NCBI RefSeq assembly: GCF_028826105.1
Contig: NZ_JAQGPL010000001.1
Span: 1,390,501-1,454,500 of the forward strand
Origin: Paenibacillus humicola
GTDB lineage: Bacteria; Bacillota; Bacilli; Paenibacillales; Paenibacillaceae
Reading direction: 5' to 3'
Length of the DNA stretch: 64,000 nt
The notes under the pieces: generated by a model
Told to the model about the DNA's origin: nothing
The model's database searches: none
What the model saw: only the letters and a program-made list of their open reading frames with translations
Part shown: positions 34,325 through 42,788 of the stretch, in pieces
Position numbering within the stretch: position 1 is the first letter of the stretch
Layout: every line of letters begins with the position of its first letter
Program-made: the position numbers and the translations under genes

Positions 34325-35806
34325 TTGAGCTCGTTTACATTCATGGAAGCCACCGTTCAATCGTTCCACGAAGCGTTGAAGGCAAAAACCGTCACCGGTG
34401 CCGAGCTGGCAAGCTGGTATCTGGAACGAATCGAGGCGCTCAACAATCAGGGGCCTCGCATACAAGCGATCGTAACGGTAAATCCCCGGGCGCTGGAAGA
34501 AGCGCAGGCACTGGATGCCTATTTCGAGGAGACAGGGGAGCTTAAAGGCCCGCTTCACGGAGTGCCCGTACTCGTGAAGGATCAGGCCGAAACGGCAGGC
34601 ATCCGCACGACGTTCGGATCGATCGCGTTCGCGGAATACGTCCCGGAGCAGGACGCTTCGCTCGTCAGGCGATTGAAAGAAGCCGGCGCGTTCGTTTTGG
34701 CGAAGACCAGCATGTGCGATTTTGCGGCCGGATGGTTTTCGTTCTCCTCCGTAACGGATCATACGAAAAATCCTTACGATCCTGACCGCGAAGCCGGCGG
34801 CTCGAGCGCCGGCACCAGCGCCGGCATCGCCGCGAATTTCGGCTTGATCGGGATCGGAGAGGATACGGGCGGCTCGATTCGACTGCCTTCATCCTTTAAT
34901 CATTTATACGGCCTTCGTCCCACGACTGGCTTAATAAGCCGGAACGGCTTTTCCCCGCTCGTTCATTTCCAGGATACGGCCGGTCCGATTACCCGAACGG
35001 TTCGGGATGCCGCGAAGCTGATGGATGTTCTCGCCGGCTTCGACCGGGACGACGCGTTTACGACGGCAGCGGCTTACACCTCCGACGCGGGGCGGTATGA
35101 ATCCTCGCTCGAAGGAGCCGGCATGCGGCAGTATCGCGTCGGAGTTCTCGCCAGCGCGTTCGGTCCCGACCATGATCCGGATTGCGCGCCCGTGAACGAA
35201 CGGATTCGTGCAGTCGTCGCTTGGCTGAAAGCGCAGGGCGTTGCGGTCGCGGAAGGCTTGGAAATCCCGGATTTGAGCGATTGGATCAAGGATACGTCCC
35301 TTTACACGATGCAGTCGAAAAAGGACATCAACCGGTTCTTGTCGAACCGTCCGAATGCACCGGTTCAAAGCTTCAAGGAAATCTACGACGGGCAGCTGTT
35401 TCACCCGATGAACGACCTGTTCCACGATATCGACGGGGGGCCGGAGGACCCGGCAAGCGACGAGCATTATTACCGCATGCGTGTGCGCCAAGAGGAGTTC
35501 CGGCGCGCGATCGTCCATCTGATGCTGGACAACGAAGTGGATTTCCTGCTTTATCCGACCGTCCAAGTGCTGCCGCCGACGCGCGAGGAGCTGTATACCC
35601 GGAAGTGGACATGCCTGACCTTTCCGACGAATACGGTCATTGCTTCGCAGTCCGGGCTTCCGGCGATGTCCGTTCCGGCGGGATTCGCCGGTCATCTCCC
35701 CGTTGGCTTCGAATTGGTCGGCAAGCCGTTCGCGGAAGCGGAGCTTCTCCGGTTCGCCTACGATTACGAGCGGCAGCAGCCGCCTAGAAAAGAACCGGTA
35801 TTGTGA
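34325..35806 (+). CDS. Cytoplasmic amidase (amidase-signature family)
   Basis: A 493-residue amidase with no signal peptide. Triad: Lys85 in VPVLVKDQAET, cis-Ser160 in GGSSAGTSAG and nucleophile Ser184 in EDTGGSIRLPSS. It starts at TTG after GGGGAG. Its end overlaps the PxpA start (GTGA). The substrate is probably a small amide made or imported by this operon. It lacks the C-terminal domain of allophanate hydrolase and is not adjacent to gatB, so neither role fits. Confidence 0.92.
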   Translation: MSSFTFMEATVQSFHEALKAKTVTGAELASWYLERIEALNNQGPRIQAIVTVNPRALEEAQALDAYFEETGELKGPLHGVPVLVKDQAETAGIRTTFGSIAFAEYVPEQDASLVRRLKEAGAFVLAKTSMCDFAAGWFSFSSVTDHTKNPYDPDREAGGSSAGTSAGIAANFGLIGIGEDTGGSIRLPSSFNHLYGLRPTTGLISRNGFSPLVHFQDTAGPITRTVRDAAKLMDVLAGFDRDDAFTTAAAYTSDAGRYESSLEGAGMRQYRVGVLASAFGPDHDPDCAPVNERIRAVVAWLKAQGVAVAEGLEIPDLSDWIKDTSLYTMQSKKDINRFLSNRPNAPVQSFKEIYDGQLFHPMNDLFHDIDGGPEDPASDEHYYRMRVRQEEFRRAIVHLMLDNEVDFLLYPTVQVLPPTREELYTRKWTCLTFPTNTVIASQSGLPAMSVPAGFAGHLPVGFELVGKPFAEAELLRFAYDYERQQPPRKEPVL

Positions 35807-36510
35807 GCGCCGCAATGGATTTGAACTGCGATATGGGGGAGAGCTTCGGCGTTTACCGGTACGGGGCCGACCAAGAGATGATGCCGCTGATCACCTCCGC
35901 CAATATCGCCTGCGGCTTCCACGGAGGCGACCCTCGCGTCATGCGCGAGACGGTTGCTCTTGCCAAGCGTCACGGCGTTCGGGTAGGCGCGCATATCGGA
36001 CTGCCCGACCGGGTCGGCTTCGGTCGAAGGTATATGCAGATATCGCCGGAAGAAATTCATGACATTTCGCTCTATCAGCTTGGGGCGATCGAAGCCTTCC
36101 TTCGCGCGGAAGGGATGACGCTTGAGCATGTGAAGCTCCACGGCGCCCTCTATATGATGGCGTCCGAGGACGAGGCGCTATCCGACGCCTTCGCCGAAGC
36201 CGTCCATGCCTTTAATCCTTCGCTTTGCGTGTACACTTTGCCCGGGTGCCATACGGCGGCGAGCGCGTCGCGTCTCGGCATTCGCGTGGTTGGCGAATAT
36301 TTCGCCGACAGGCCGTATGCGTCCGGAGAGGTGAAGATGTTCGGGTGGACGCATGAAGAGATCGGATCGCCGGCGGACATCGCCTTGCGTGTAACCGCAA
36401 TGCTGACGGACCCGGACTACGCCGGCATCGGCTCGATCTGCGTCCATAGCGACACTCCCGGCGCGCCGGAAATCATGAAGGCGATACGCGTTTCGATGCC
36501 GTCTTTTTAG
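35803..36510 (+). CDS. pxpA: 5-oxoprolinase subunit A (LamB/YcsF family)
   Basis: A 235-residue protein of the LamB/YcsF family: DLNCDMGESFGVYRYGADQEMMPLITSANIACGFHGGDP is the family N-terminus and contains the metal-site residues; VKLHGALYMMASED and VVGEYFADRPY follow. It starts at GTG 35803 in the previous stop, or ATG 35815. PxpA normally works with PxpB and PxpC to open 5-oxoproline with ATP. Those two genes are not in the window, so either they lie elsewhere or this paralogue opens another cyclic amide. Confidence 0.92.
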   Translation: MSAAMDLNCDMGESFGVYRYGADQEMMPLITSANIACGFHGGDPRVMRETVALAKRHGVRVGAHIGLPDRVGFGRRYMQISPEEIHDISLYQLGAIEAFLRAEGMTLEHVKLHGALYMMASEDEALSDAFAEAVHAFNPSLCVYTLPGCHTAASASRLGIRVVGEYFADRPYASGEVKMFGWTHEEIGSPADIALRVTAMLTDPDYAGIGSICVHSDTPGAPEIMKAIRVSMPSF

Positions 36511-36587
36511 TATGGAAGTGGTATAGTTGAAGCGGAACGGCGCCGTAAGCAAGACGTGTTTCGGTTACGAAAAGGAGGATTTTAGAG

Positions 36588-37589
36588 ATGAGTGGACTTG
36601 GAGGCTTAAACAAATCGCCGGATGGGGTCGTAATCGGATTGGTTCAGCTGCAGCTGCCCGATGTGAAGACCAAAGCGGACCTTTCCGCTCAGACAAAGCG
36701 GATTTGCGAAATGGTAGGCAAAGCGCGGCGCAATATGTCCACGATGGACCTTGTTGTTTTTCCTGAATATTCCCTGCACGGGTTGTCCATGGATATGAAT
36801 CCCGAGATCATGTGCAGGATGGACGGGCCGGAGGTGGAAGCATTCCGGGAAGCGTGCCGAACGCATCGGATTTGGGGCTGTTTTTCGATTATGGAATATA
36901 ACCCGAACGGAAACCCGTATAATACGGGGATTATTTTGGACGATCGCGGAGAAGTGCAGCTCTATTACCGCAAGCTGCATCCATGGATTCCCGTTGAACC
37001 ATGGGAGCCCGGCGATGTCGGCATACCGGTTTGCGACGGGCCAAACGGAAGCAAGCTTGCGCTCATTATATGCCATGACGGCATGTTCCCCGAAATGGCC
37101 AGGGAATGCGCCTATAAAGGCGCGGATATTATGATTCGTACGGCCGGGTATACGGCTCCGATCCGCCACTCCTGGCACATCACCAATCAGGCGAATGCTT
37201 TTTGCAATTTAATGTATACGGCTTCCGTTTGCATGAGCGGCTCGGACGGCACGTTCGATTCCATGGGCGAAGGCATGTTCGTAAACTTCGACGGCGTTCC
37301 TTTGGTCATGGGCAGCGGAAGGCCGGATGAGATCATTACCGCCGAATTGCGTCCCCAGCTCGTTCGCGAGGCACGCCGCATATGGGGAGTGGAAAACAAT
37401 ATTTACCAATTCGGGCACCGCGGTTATGTCGCGGTAGAAGGCGGTGCGGGGGACTGTCCTTATACGTATATGCAGGATCTGGTAAAGGGGCAGTATCGCT
37501 TGCCCTGGGAAGAGGAAGTGGTGCACAAAGACGGCACGTCCTGCGGATTTCCCAAACCGCACCGTAAATACGGTCCGAATTCCAAGTAA
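36588..37589 (+). CDS. amiF: Formamidase (nitrilase superfamily)
   Basis: A 333-residue enzyme closely resembling AmiF formamidases: GGLNKSPDGVVIGLVQLQLP at the start, CHDGMFPEMARECAYKGAD and IWGVENNIYQFGHRGYVAV later. Catalytic residues are Glu60 in VVFPEY, Lys129 in YYRKLHPW and Cys162 in IICHDG. It hydrolyses formamide to formate and ammonia. AAAGGAGG lies upstream. As the last gene of the operon, it suggests formamide is an end product of the preceding amidase/PxpA steps, giving ammonia as nitrogen. Formate could then be oxidised by the formate dehydrogenase at 55-58 kb. Confidence 0.94.
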   Translation: MSGLGGLNKSPDGVVIGLVQLQLPDVKTKADLSAQTKRICEMVGKARRNMSTMDLVVFPEYSLHGLSMDMNPEIMCRMDGPEVEAFREACRTHRIWGCFSIMEYNPNGNPYNTGIILDDRGEVQLYYRKLHPWIPVEPWEPGDVGIPVCDGPNGSKLALIICHDGMFPEMARECAYKGADIMIRTAGYTAPIRHSWHITNQANAFCNLMYTASVCMSGSDGTFDSMGEGMFVNFDGVPLVMGSGRPDEIITAELRPQLVREARRIWGVENNIYQFGHRGYVAVEGGAGDCPYTYMQDLVKGQYRLPWEEEVVHKDGTSCGFPKPHRKYGPNSK

Positions 37590-37900
37590 TACGGACAGGC
37601 AGGCGGGAATACGGCATTACCATTTTACAATCATACATGCAGCGGCTTCAGTCCACGGGATTCAGGACGAAAGCCGCTTTTTTTCTTATAAGCCGAGAGA
37701 TTTCGCATCATGGCCTAATCTTCGTCACGGCTAGAGTGGCTGTTACCGCCGTATGGCCGGTAGAGATGGTGCCGAACGCGTGCCCGGCTTTGGACCGGGC
37801 TTCATTCACGACGAGCTGCCTCGAATCCGTGCCCGCTGCCGATATTTCGCGCGCCGTTCGAAAGGTTGGAATGCTACAATTGGAGAGGGAGGGATGAACG
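37590..37900. other. 311-bp gap after formamidase
   Basis: Contains the terminator at 37641-37685. The rest has no recognisable gene; GGAGAGGGAGGG at 37882-37893 serves the next small ORF. Confidence 0.5.
37641..37685 (+). terminator. Rho-independent terminator after formamidase
   Basis: AGCGGCTT (37641-37648) pairs with AAGCCGCT (37671-37678); GTCC/GGAC pair inside the loop; a seven-T run follows. It closes the operon begun at 32195. Confidence 0.85.
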
Positions 37901-38055
37901 ATGGATGAAGACCGGCTGGCGGCGGCAAAACCGCCTTTATTCCGTACCCTATCGATTGGACGGAACGAATCCGCCATTTTGCGGGGCCCGTTGAGGCCGT
38001 CAATCATCGGCAGTCCCATTTGCAGCAATTAAATATGGTATGCAATCCGAAATAG
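37901..38055 (+). pseudogene. Small ORF, apparently interrupted by a one-base frameshift
   Basis: ATG 37901 follows GGAGAGGGAGGG by seven bases and reads MDEDRLAAAKPPLFR, ending at 38032 after 43 residues. If one A is added to the AAAA run at 37927-37930, the frame becomes MDEDRLAAAKTAFIPYPIDW and continues through NHRQSHLQQLNMVCNPK to a TAG at 38053-38055, 51 residues with far more protein-like composition. I therefore read it as a small gene with a frameshift (mutation or base-calling error). Family unknown. It lies just before the YcaQ-like gene. Confidence 0.45.
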
Positions 38056-38070
38056 CTTTGGAGGTTAGGG

Positions 38071-39306
38071 ATGAAAGCGATACGGACGACGAAGCGGGCG
38101 CTTCGCCGGTTGTTGTTGGAAAAGCAGCTCCTGCTCAGCCCCCGGGGAGAAAGCGCGGACGACGGAAAAGGGATGAAAGCGTGCGTCCGGGAAGCGATCG
38201 GGCGGCTGGAATGCGTTCAAATTGACCCGGTTTCCGCGGTGTGTCCGAACCAGCATTTGGCGCTGTCGGCCAGATTGAACGGCTATGAGCCCGCCATTCT
38301 GAACGAGCTGCTTCGGGAGCGCGAGGTTTTCGAATACTTCGCGAATGCGGCATGTGCGATTCCGATGGCGGACTATCCGATATTCGAACCGGTCCGCGAA
38401 CGGATGCGGCAGCAAATCAAGCCGCAGCTTGATGAGCTCCGGCCGGTTGTGGACCAAGTGCTGGAGAAGCTGGAACAGGAAGGGCCGCTTCCGGCCAAAT
38501 CGTTCGTATCCGATGAGCGGGTACACGGCTACTGGGACAACGCGGGCGCGAGAACGAAAGCGACGTCCCATGCGCTGAACCTGTTGACGGATGCCGCCGA
38601 GATCCGAATCGTCGGCAGAGCGGGCAATCATCGCCTGTTCGATCTCACCCGGCGCAGCGTGCCGGAGGAGCTTCGGCTGGCGGCCGAATGTATCGCGCCG
38701 GAGGAGGCGCTGGATTCGCTGATGCGCAAATATTTTCGCGCTTACCGGGTATTCGAGCCGGGCGATCCGCGTTTCGGCTGGCAGCGTTTAAATGCCAAGG
38801 CGCGCAGGGAAGCGGTCGACCGTTATGTGCAGGCCGGAGAAGTGCTGCCCGTCGAAGTCGAAGGCGTGAAACAGCCTTATTATATATTGGCTTCGGACGA
38901 GGTCCGACTTGCCATTCACGCGAGCGAGGCCGCAGAGCTTGCCGTTCATGAGGAAGGAGCGGCGCCGGTCTCCTTCCTGCCGCCTCTGGATAATGTACTG
39001 TGGTGCCGCAAAAGGCTTGAAGATCTGTTTGATTTCGAATATCGCTGGGAAATTTATACACCTGCGGTCAAGCGCAAATACGGGTATTATGCGATGCCGA
39101 TTTTGGCCGGCGACCGCTTGATCGGCCGCATGGACCCCAGACTGGACGGCAAGCAAAGCCATTTAACCGTTCAATTGCTGCAGATCGACCCGGGCGTCGA
39201 ATATGACGACCGTCTTCGGGCCGATGTCGAACAGGCGCTTGATGCCTTCGCGCATACTCACGGCGCGCGAACCGTTTCGGTTGAACGGCTGCAGCACGGG
39301 CTTTAA
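38071..39306 (+). CDS. YcaQ-family DNA glycosylase (winged-helix, interstrand crosslink repair type)
   Basis: A 411-residue protein of the HTH_42/YcaQ family: KAIRTTKRALRRLLLEKQLL at the start, then Gln50-Ile51-Asp52 in CVQIDPVSAV, the QxD catalytic motif of the YcaQ group, and RLEDLFDFEYRWEIYTPAVKRKYGYYAMPIL near the C-terminus. YcaQ removes alkylated purines and opens interstrand crosslinks. GGAGGTTAGGG precedes the ATG. It stands alone. Confidence 0.88.
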   Translation: MKAIRTTKRALRRLLLEKQLLLSPRGESADDGKGMKACVREAIGRLECVQIDPVSAVCPNQHLALSARLNGYEPAILNELLREREVFEYFANAACAIPMADYPIFEPVRERMRQQIKPQLDELRPVVDQVLEKLEQEGPLPAKSFVSDERVHGYWDNAGARTKATSHALNLLTDAAEIRIVGRAGNHRLFDLTRRSVPEELRLAAECIAPEEALDSLMRKYFRAYRVFEPGDPRFGWQRLNAKARREAVDRYVQAGEVLPVEVEGVKQPYYILASDEVRLAIHASEAAELAVHEEGAAPVSFLPPLDNVLWCRKRLEDLFDFEYRWEIYTPAVKRKYGYYAMPILAGDRLIGRMDPRLDGKQSHLTVQLLQIDPGVEYDDRLRADVEQALDAFAHTHGARTVSVERLQHGL

Positions 39307-39457
39307 CTTGTGGAATCGTCGGATACCCGGCGGACTTCAAACGATGCGGATAGAGGCCGGTCCGGTATTTGCAGCGGGAAATCGCAGGATAACACAATCG
39401 TCCATCGCACGGCTGTAGAGCCGGGCGATGGGCGAATTAGTTACAGGACGCTGCCGA

Positions 39458-42400
39458 TTATTCGGTCCCGGTTTTCCGGATATATGCGATATCCCCGAGT
39501 AACAGCTGCGCAAAATCGGCATCGATTCGTTTGCCGGCGTCCCGCCCGATGCTGTCCGCCAGACGGACGAGTCTGCTGTCCGCGTCTTTCGGCGAATGCT
39601 GCAGCTGATTCACCTTCGCAAGCAGGCTCTGCGCCGCCCCGTGATCGGCAAACCGGCCCTTGCTTTCGCCGATGCCGATCAGCTCGTCCAGGTGGCCGAT
39701 ATCCATGCCCACGGTCAGGCGGACCGTCTTCGCCGACGTATTGCCGGCGTTGTCCTCCGCCGTCACGACGAGCGTGTGCGGTCCGGCGGACAGCGCAAGC
39801 GGGTCGATCGCTACAATCGAAGCGATGGGCGCGCCGTCGAGCGTATAGCTGACCGTCCGCACGCCGCTGAAGCCGTCCGCCGCGCTTTCGCTCACGGGGA
39901 TCTCCGCATCCGTCTGCAAGAATGCGGCGTCGTCCGGACCGCCGATCGAGGGGGCGGTTTTATCGATCCAGATTTGAACGGACTGCGCATCTTCGACGTT
40001 CCCTGCCGCATCTGCCGAACGGAATCGGACCTCGTTTCGGCCTTCGTCCGTAATCGTGACCGGGCCCTGCACGGCGGTCCAACCGCCGCCGTTTAAGCTG
40101 TATTCCGTTCTCGCCACGCCGGAGCCGCCGGATGCGGGGTTATCCCGGGCTGTGAACGTCAGCGTGACGTTGCCGCGATTATAAACGCCTTCGCCGGCTG
40201 GGCCGTTCGTCTGCACGAATGTCGTCGGCGCTTCGCTGTCGGCCGGCGCGACGTCCGCCAAGGCCAGCGGCTTTAGCTGGTAAACGCCGCCGAAAATCGA
40301 AGCGATGCCTGTTATATTGACCCGGCTCCCTTCGGGAAAAGCGCTCCGGAACGTTTCGTAATCGATTCCCGTCCTGCCGTCGATCCGCACATGCGTCGAC
40401 GCCGCGCCGCCTGCCGCATCGAATTCGAAGGAGCCGGCCGGGGCTGTCGTCGTATAGTTCCCGATAACAACGGATTCGAGACGCACCAGCTCGCCCTGGT
40501 TAGCGTCGCTAATCGACTGGACCGCCGCCGGTGCGGGCAGGCTGGCGGTGCCGGTTTTCTCCAGCACGACGGGATCGCTGAGCTCCGCCTCCGTATTGTA
40601 AAGCGTCTTCAGGGCGCTGACCGTCACCCAATCCCCGGCATGGAAGCCGGCCTGCGTCTGGTAGACGTAAATGCCGGCCGTATCGTCCTGGAGATAGAAG
40701 CCTTGGCCGCCGAATAGGCCGGGCTCCGACGTCACTACGCCTTCAACCGTAACCAGACTGCCGTCCGCGGCCTGCCGCGCTGCGGCAATCGGCGCCGTTT
40801 CCGGCACCGTCGGATGGTCCGGTGGCAGCGGCTCGGCCGGAACGTCGGCAGTCTGCACCGCTTCGGTCACCGCGTTGCTGCTGCCGGCCTTCAGCCGCAG
40901 ATTGGCCGGACCGGACGCGGACGGATTGATCTGAACGTTCAAATCTTTGTAGGCGTGGCCGGAGCCGTCGGCGGTCAGCGAGAAATCCGCGCTGTAGCCG
41001 TAGGCAGACGGCCAGGAGCCGTCATCGTTTTGGAATTTGGCGATCTGTGTCCCGCCGTCCAGGTAAATGCCCGCTCTGAGACCCGTAACCGTCTGGCCGG
41101 GCAGCAGATTGTCCGTCGTGACGCGGATTTGGAACGGCTGGGCATTCGGCAGCACGCTCTGGTGCACGAGCTTGTACAACGCTTGAACCGGAGGCTGCTG
41201 CGTCGAGCCGTACGAGCCGGGCTTGAAGGTGGACGGATCGTACCATTTGTAGCCGGGATCCGGCGCGGCCCACGGCTCGGGCTGCGGCTCGGTCGACTGC
41301 GTCGGGTCTTCGCTCGGCAGGAGGGCGGTTGGCGCGTCCAGCTGAAGCCCGGGCACCTCGCTCAGGCTCGTGTAGCTTTCGTGATCGGCAAGCCATTCGA
41401 CGGTACGGGTAAGGAAAACCGCATCGTCGGCTTCGCCTTTGAAGCCGTCGTAGGTCGTTTTCTTCGCGCCGTTGTCCTCGCGCAAATATTTCGGCGTCGC
41501 GTCTTCGACCGGCGAGGAGTCGCCGATGAAGGCGGCTTTGCCCGCGCCGACCTTGGCGACGGCCGCGAACGGCCCTTCCGCGCGGCCTCCGCCGTCATAC
41601 ACGCCGCTGTCGACCGCGTTCGCCCAGGGCGCCACGCCTGCCGGCGGGTAGACGATCCCCTTCGCTTTCGCCGAATCGAGAATCGCCAGCGTCGAGCCGG
41701 CATGCATGGCGACCGAGCCGACGCCGGCCGTAATGCCGAACGCCTGATCCGGCGCCACGACGTCGGTCATGTTGTCGACGTCGCCGAGCGCGTTATAGCG
41801 GAAGCGGACGCCGAAGTTGTCCGCAAGCCAATCGGAGCTCTGTACGCCCTGCATGGCCGGCGACGCCGCTTCCTCCGCCGACATGCCTTTCTCCGGGTTA
41901 TCCCATCCGCCGCGGCGGTAGCCGTTCATCACTTCGGAAGCGTCCCAGCGGTTTTTGTTGCGATCCGAATTGTAATGGTCGGCAATGAAGAAAATGCTGC
42001 CGCCGTTCCGAACATATTGAAGCATCGCGTCCTGCTCGGATTTTTTGTACGGAATATTGGCTTCTCCGATGATGAATACGTCGTAACCCCTTAGCTTGTC
42101 GTACGTCACGGCCTGTTCGCCGAACGTGTACGGTACGGTTCGGTCGAGCTGATCCACGGTGAAGCCGGCGGCCCGCAGCCCGTCCGCGAAGTCGGAAAAT
42201 CCGCCGTCGATGACCCAGTCGGCCGCGCCCGCGGTTTGGCCGTGCGTATTGTCGAACAGCACCTTCTTGCCTGTCCCGTCCGGAAGCTGCGGAACCCGAC
42301 CGCTTCCGGCTTTCATATCCCCCGCCGCTGCGGCATCCGACTCGGGATTCACATTGTAGCCGCTGCCGGACGCGGACTGGAACTTGGCCGGAAGCGAGCC

Positions 42401-42583
42401 CGCGGCGTGACCGATGATGCCCCTTTCAACGGCTGCCGTTCCGCTGTTCGATGCGATCGCTTGGGCGGACTTCAGCGGGCCGCCTTCATTTGCCGCGTAC
42501 GCCGCGCCCTGCACAAAACTTATGGTGCCCGTTAGGGCGATGATGGCAAGAAAAATCCATGAGGCCCGTTTCATCCACTTCAT
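39458..42583 (-). CDS. Large secreted multidomain protein (DUF4350/GATase-like, OB-fold, beta-sandwich, FIMAH-like)
   Basis: About 1041 residues. The signal peptide MKWMKRASWIFLAIIALTGTISFVQGAAYA is followed by a GATase-like domain (about 100-400: KVLFDNTHGQTAG, YDVFIIGEANIPY, GGSIFFIADHYNSDR). A Pro-rich linker leads to a beta domain (NLLPGQTVTGLRAGIY), an OB-fold-type domain (about 610-770: DGSLVTVEGVVTSEPGLFGGQGFYLQDD), an OmpL47-type beta-sandwich (about 780-950: VARTEYSLNGGGWTAV, VRFRSADAAGNVED) and a C-terminal FIMAH-like helical module. The start ATG 42583 is 13 bases after AAGGAG, rather far. No catalytic assignment is possible; related OB-fold modules occur in secreted nucleases. Confidence 0.82.
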   Translation of the reverse strand: MKWMKRASWIFLAIIALTGTISFVQGAAYAANEGGPLKSAQAIASNSGTAAVERGIIGHAAGSLPAKFQSASGSGYNVNPESDAAAAGDMKAGSGRVPQLPDGTGKKVLFDNTHGQTAGAADWVIDGGFSDFADGLRAAGFTVDQLDRTVPYTFGEQAVTYDKLRGYDVFIIGEANIPYKKSEQDAMLQYVRNGGSIFFIADHYNSDRNKNRWDASEVMNGYRRGGWDNPEKGMSAEEAASPAMQGVQSSDWLADNFGVRFRYNALGDVDNMTDVVAPDQAFGITAGVGSVAMHAGSTLAILDSAKAKGIVYPPAGVAPWANAVDSGVYDGGGRAEGPFAAVAKVGAGKAAFIGDSSPVEDATPKYLREDNGAKKTTYDGFKGEADDAVFLTRTVEWLADHESYTSLSEVPGLQLDAPTALLPSEDPTQSTEPQPEPWAAPDPGYKWYDPSTFKPGSYGSTQQPPVQALYKLVHQSVLPNAQPFQIRVTTDNLLPGQTVTGLRAGIYLDGGTQIAKFQNDDGSWPSAYGYSADFSLTADGSGHAYKDLNVQINPSASGPANLRLKAGSSNAVTEAVQTADVPAEPLPPDHPTVPETAPIAAARQAADGSLVTVEGVVTSEPGLFGGQGFYLQDDTAGIYVYQTQAGFHAGDWVTVSALKTLYNTEAELSDPVVLEKTGTASLPAPAAVQSISDANQGELVRLESVVIGNYTTTAPAGSFEFDAAGGAASTHVRIDGRTGIDYETFRSAFPEGSRVNITGIASIFGGVYQLKPLALADVAPADSEAPTTFVQTNGPAGEGVYNRGNVTLTFTARDNPASGGSGVARTEYSLNGGGWTAVQGPVTITDEGRNEVRFRSADAAGNVEDAQSVQIWIDKTAPSIGGPDDAAFLQTDAEIPVSESAADGFSGVRTVSYTLDGAPIASIVAIDPLALSAGPHTLVVTAEDNAGNTSAKTVRLTVGMDIGHLDELIGIGESKGRFADHGAAQSLLAKVNQLQHSPKDADSRLVRLADSIGRDAGKRIDADFAQLLLGDIAYIRKTGTE

Positions 42584-42696
42584 GATTCCGGTTTCACTCC
42601 TTGATTTTTTTGGTGTAAGCACCTTAATTATACAAAGAGGCCGGTACGGGAACGAAGTTAAGATTCCATAAATTTTTCCTCATGTGCACGAGCGTA

Positions 42697-42720
42697 AGGC
42701 CGGCCGTCGGCGGCCGGCCT
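42697..42720. terminator. Perfect 10-bp hairpin after the ferritin-like/cupin gene
   Basis: AGGCCGGCCG pairs with CGGCCGGCCT over TCGG. There is no T-run, but it lies downstream of the gene ending at 42789 and upstream of the secreted protein gene. Confidence 0.5.
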
Positions 42721-42788
42721 CTTGATTGTCGCTTCAATCGTATCCGCGGCGGCCCGAAGCCGCCGCCAAGTTCTGGCTTGACTTTCAG

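Noticed and set aside
37708..38028. Minus-strand ORF of about 106 codons
   Set aside because: No ribosome site, no domain, and it overlaps the better-supported small ORF on the plus strand.
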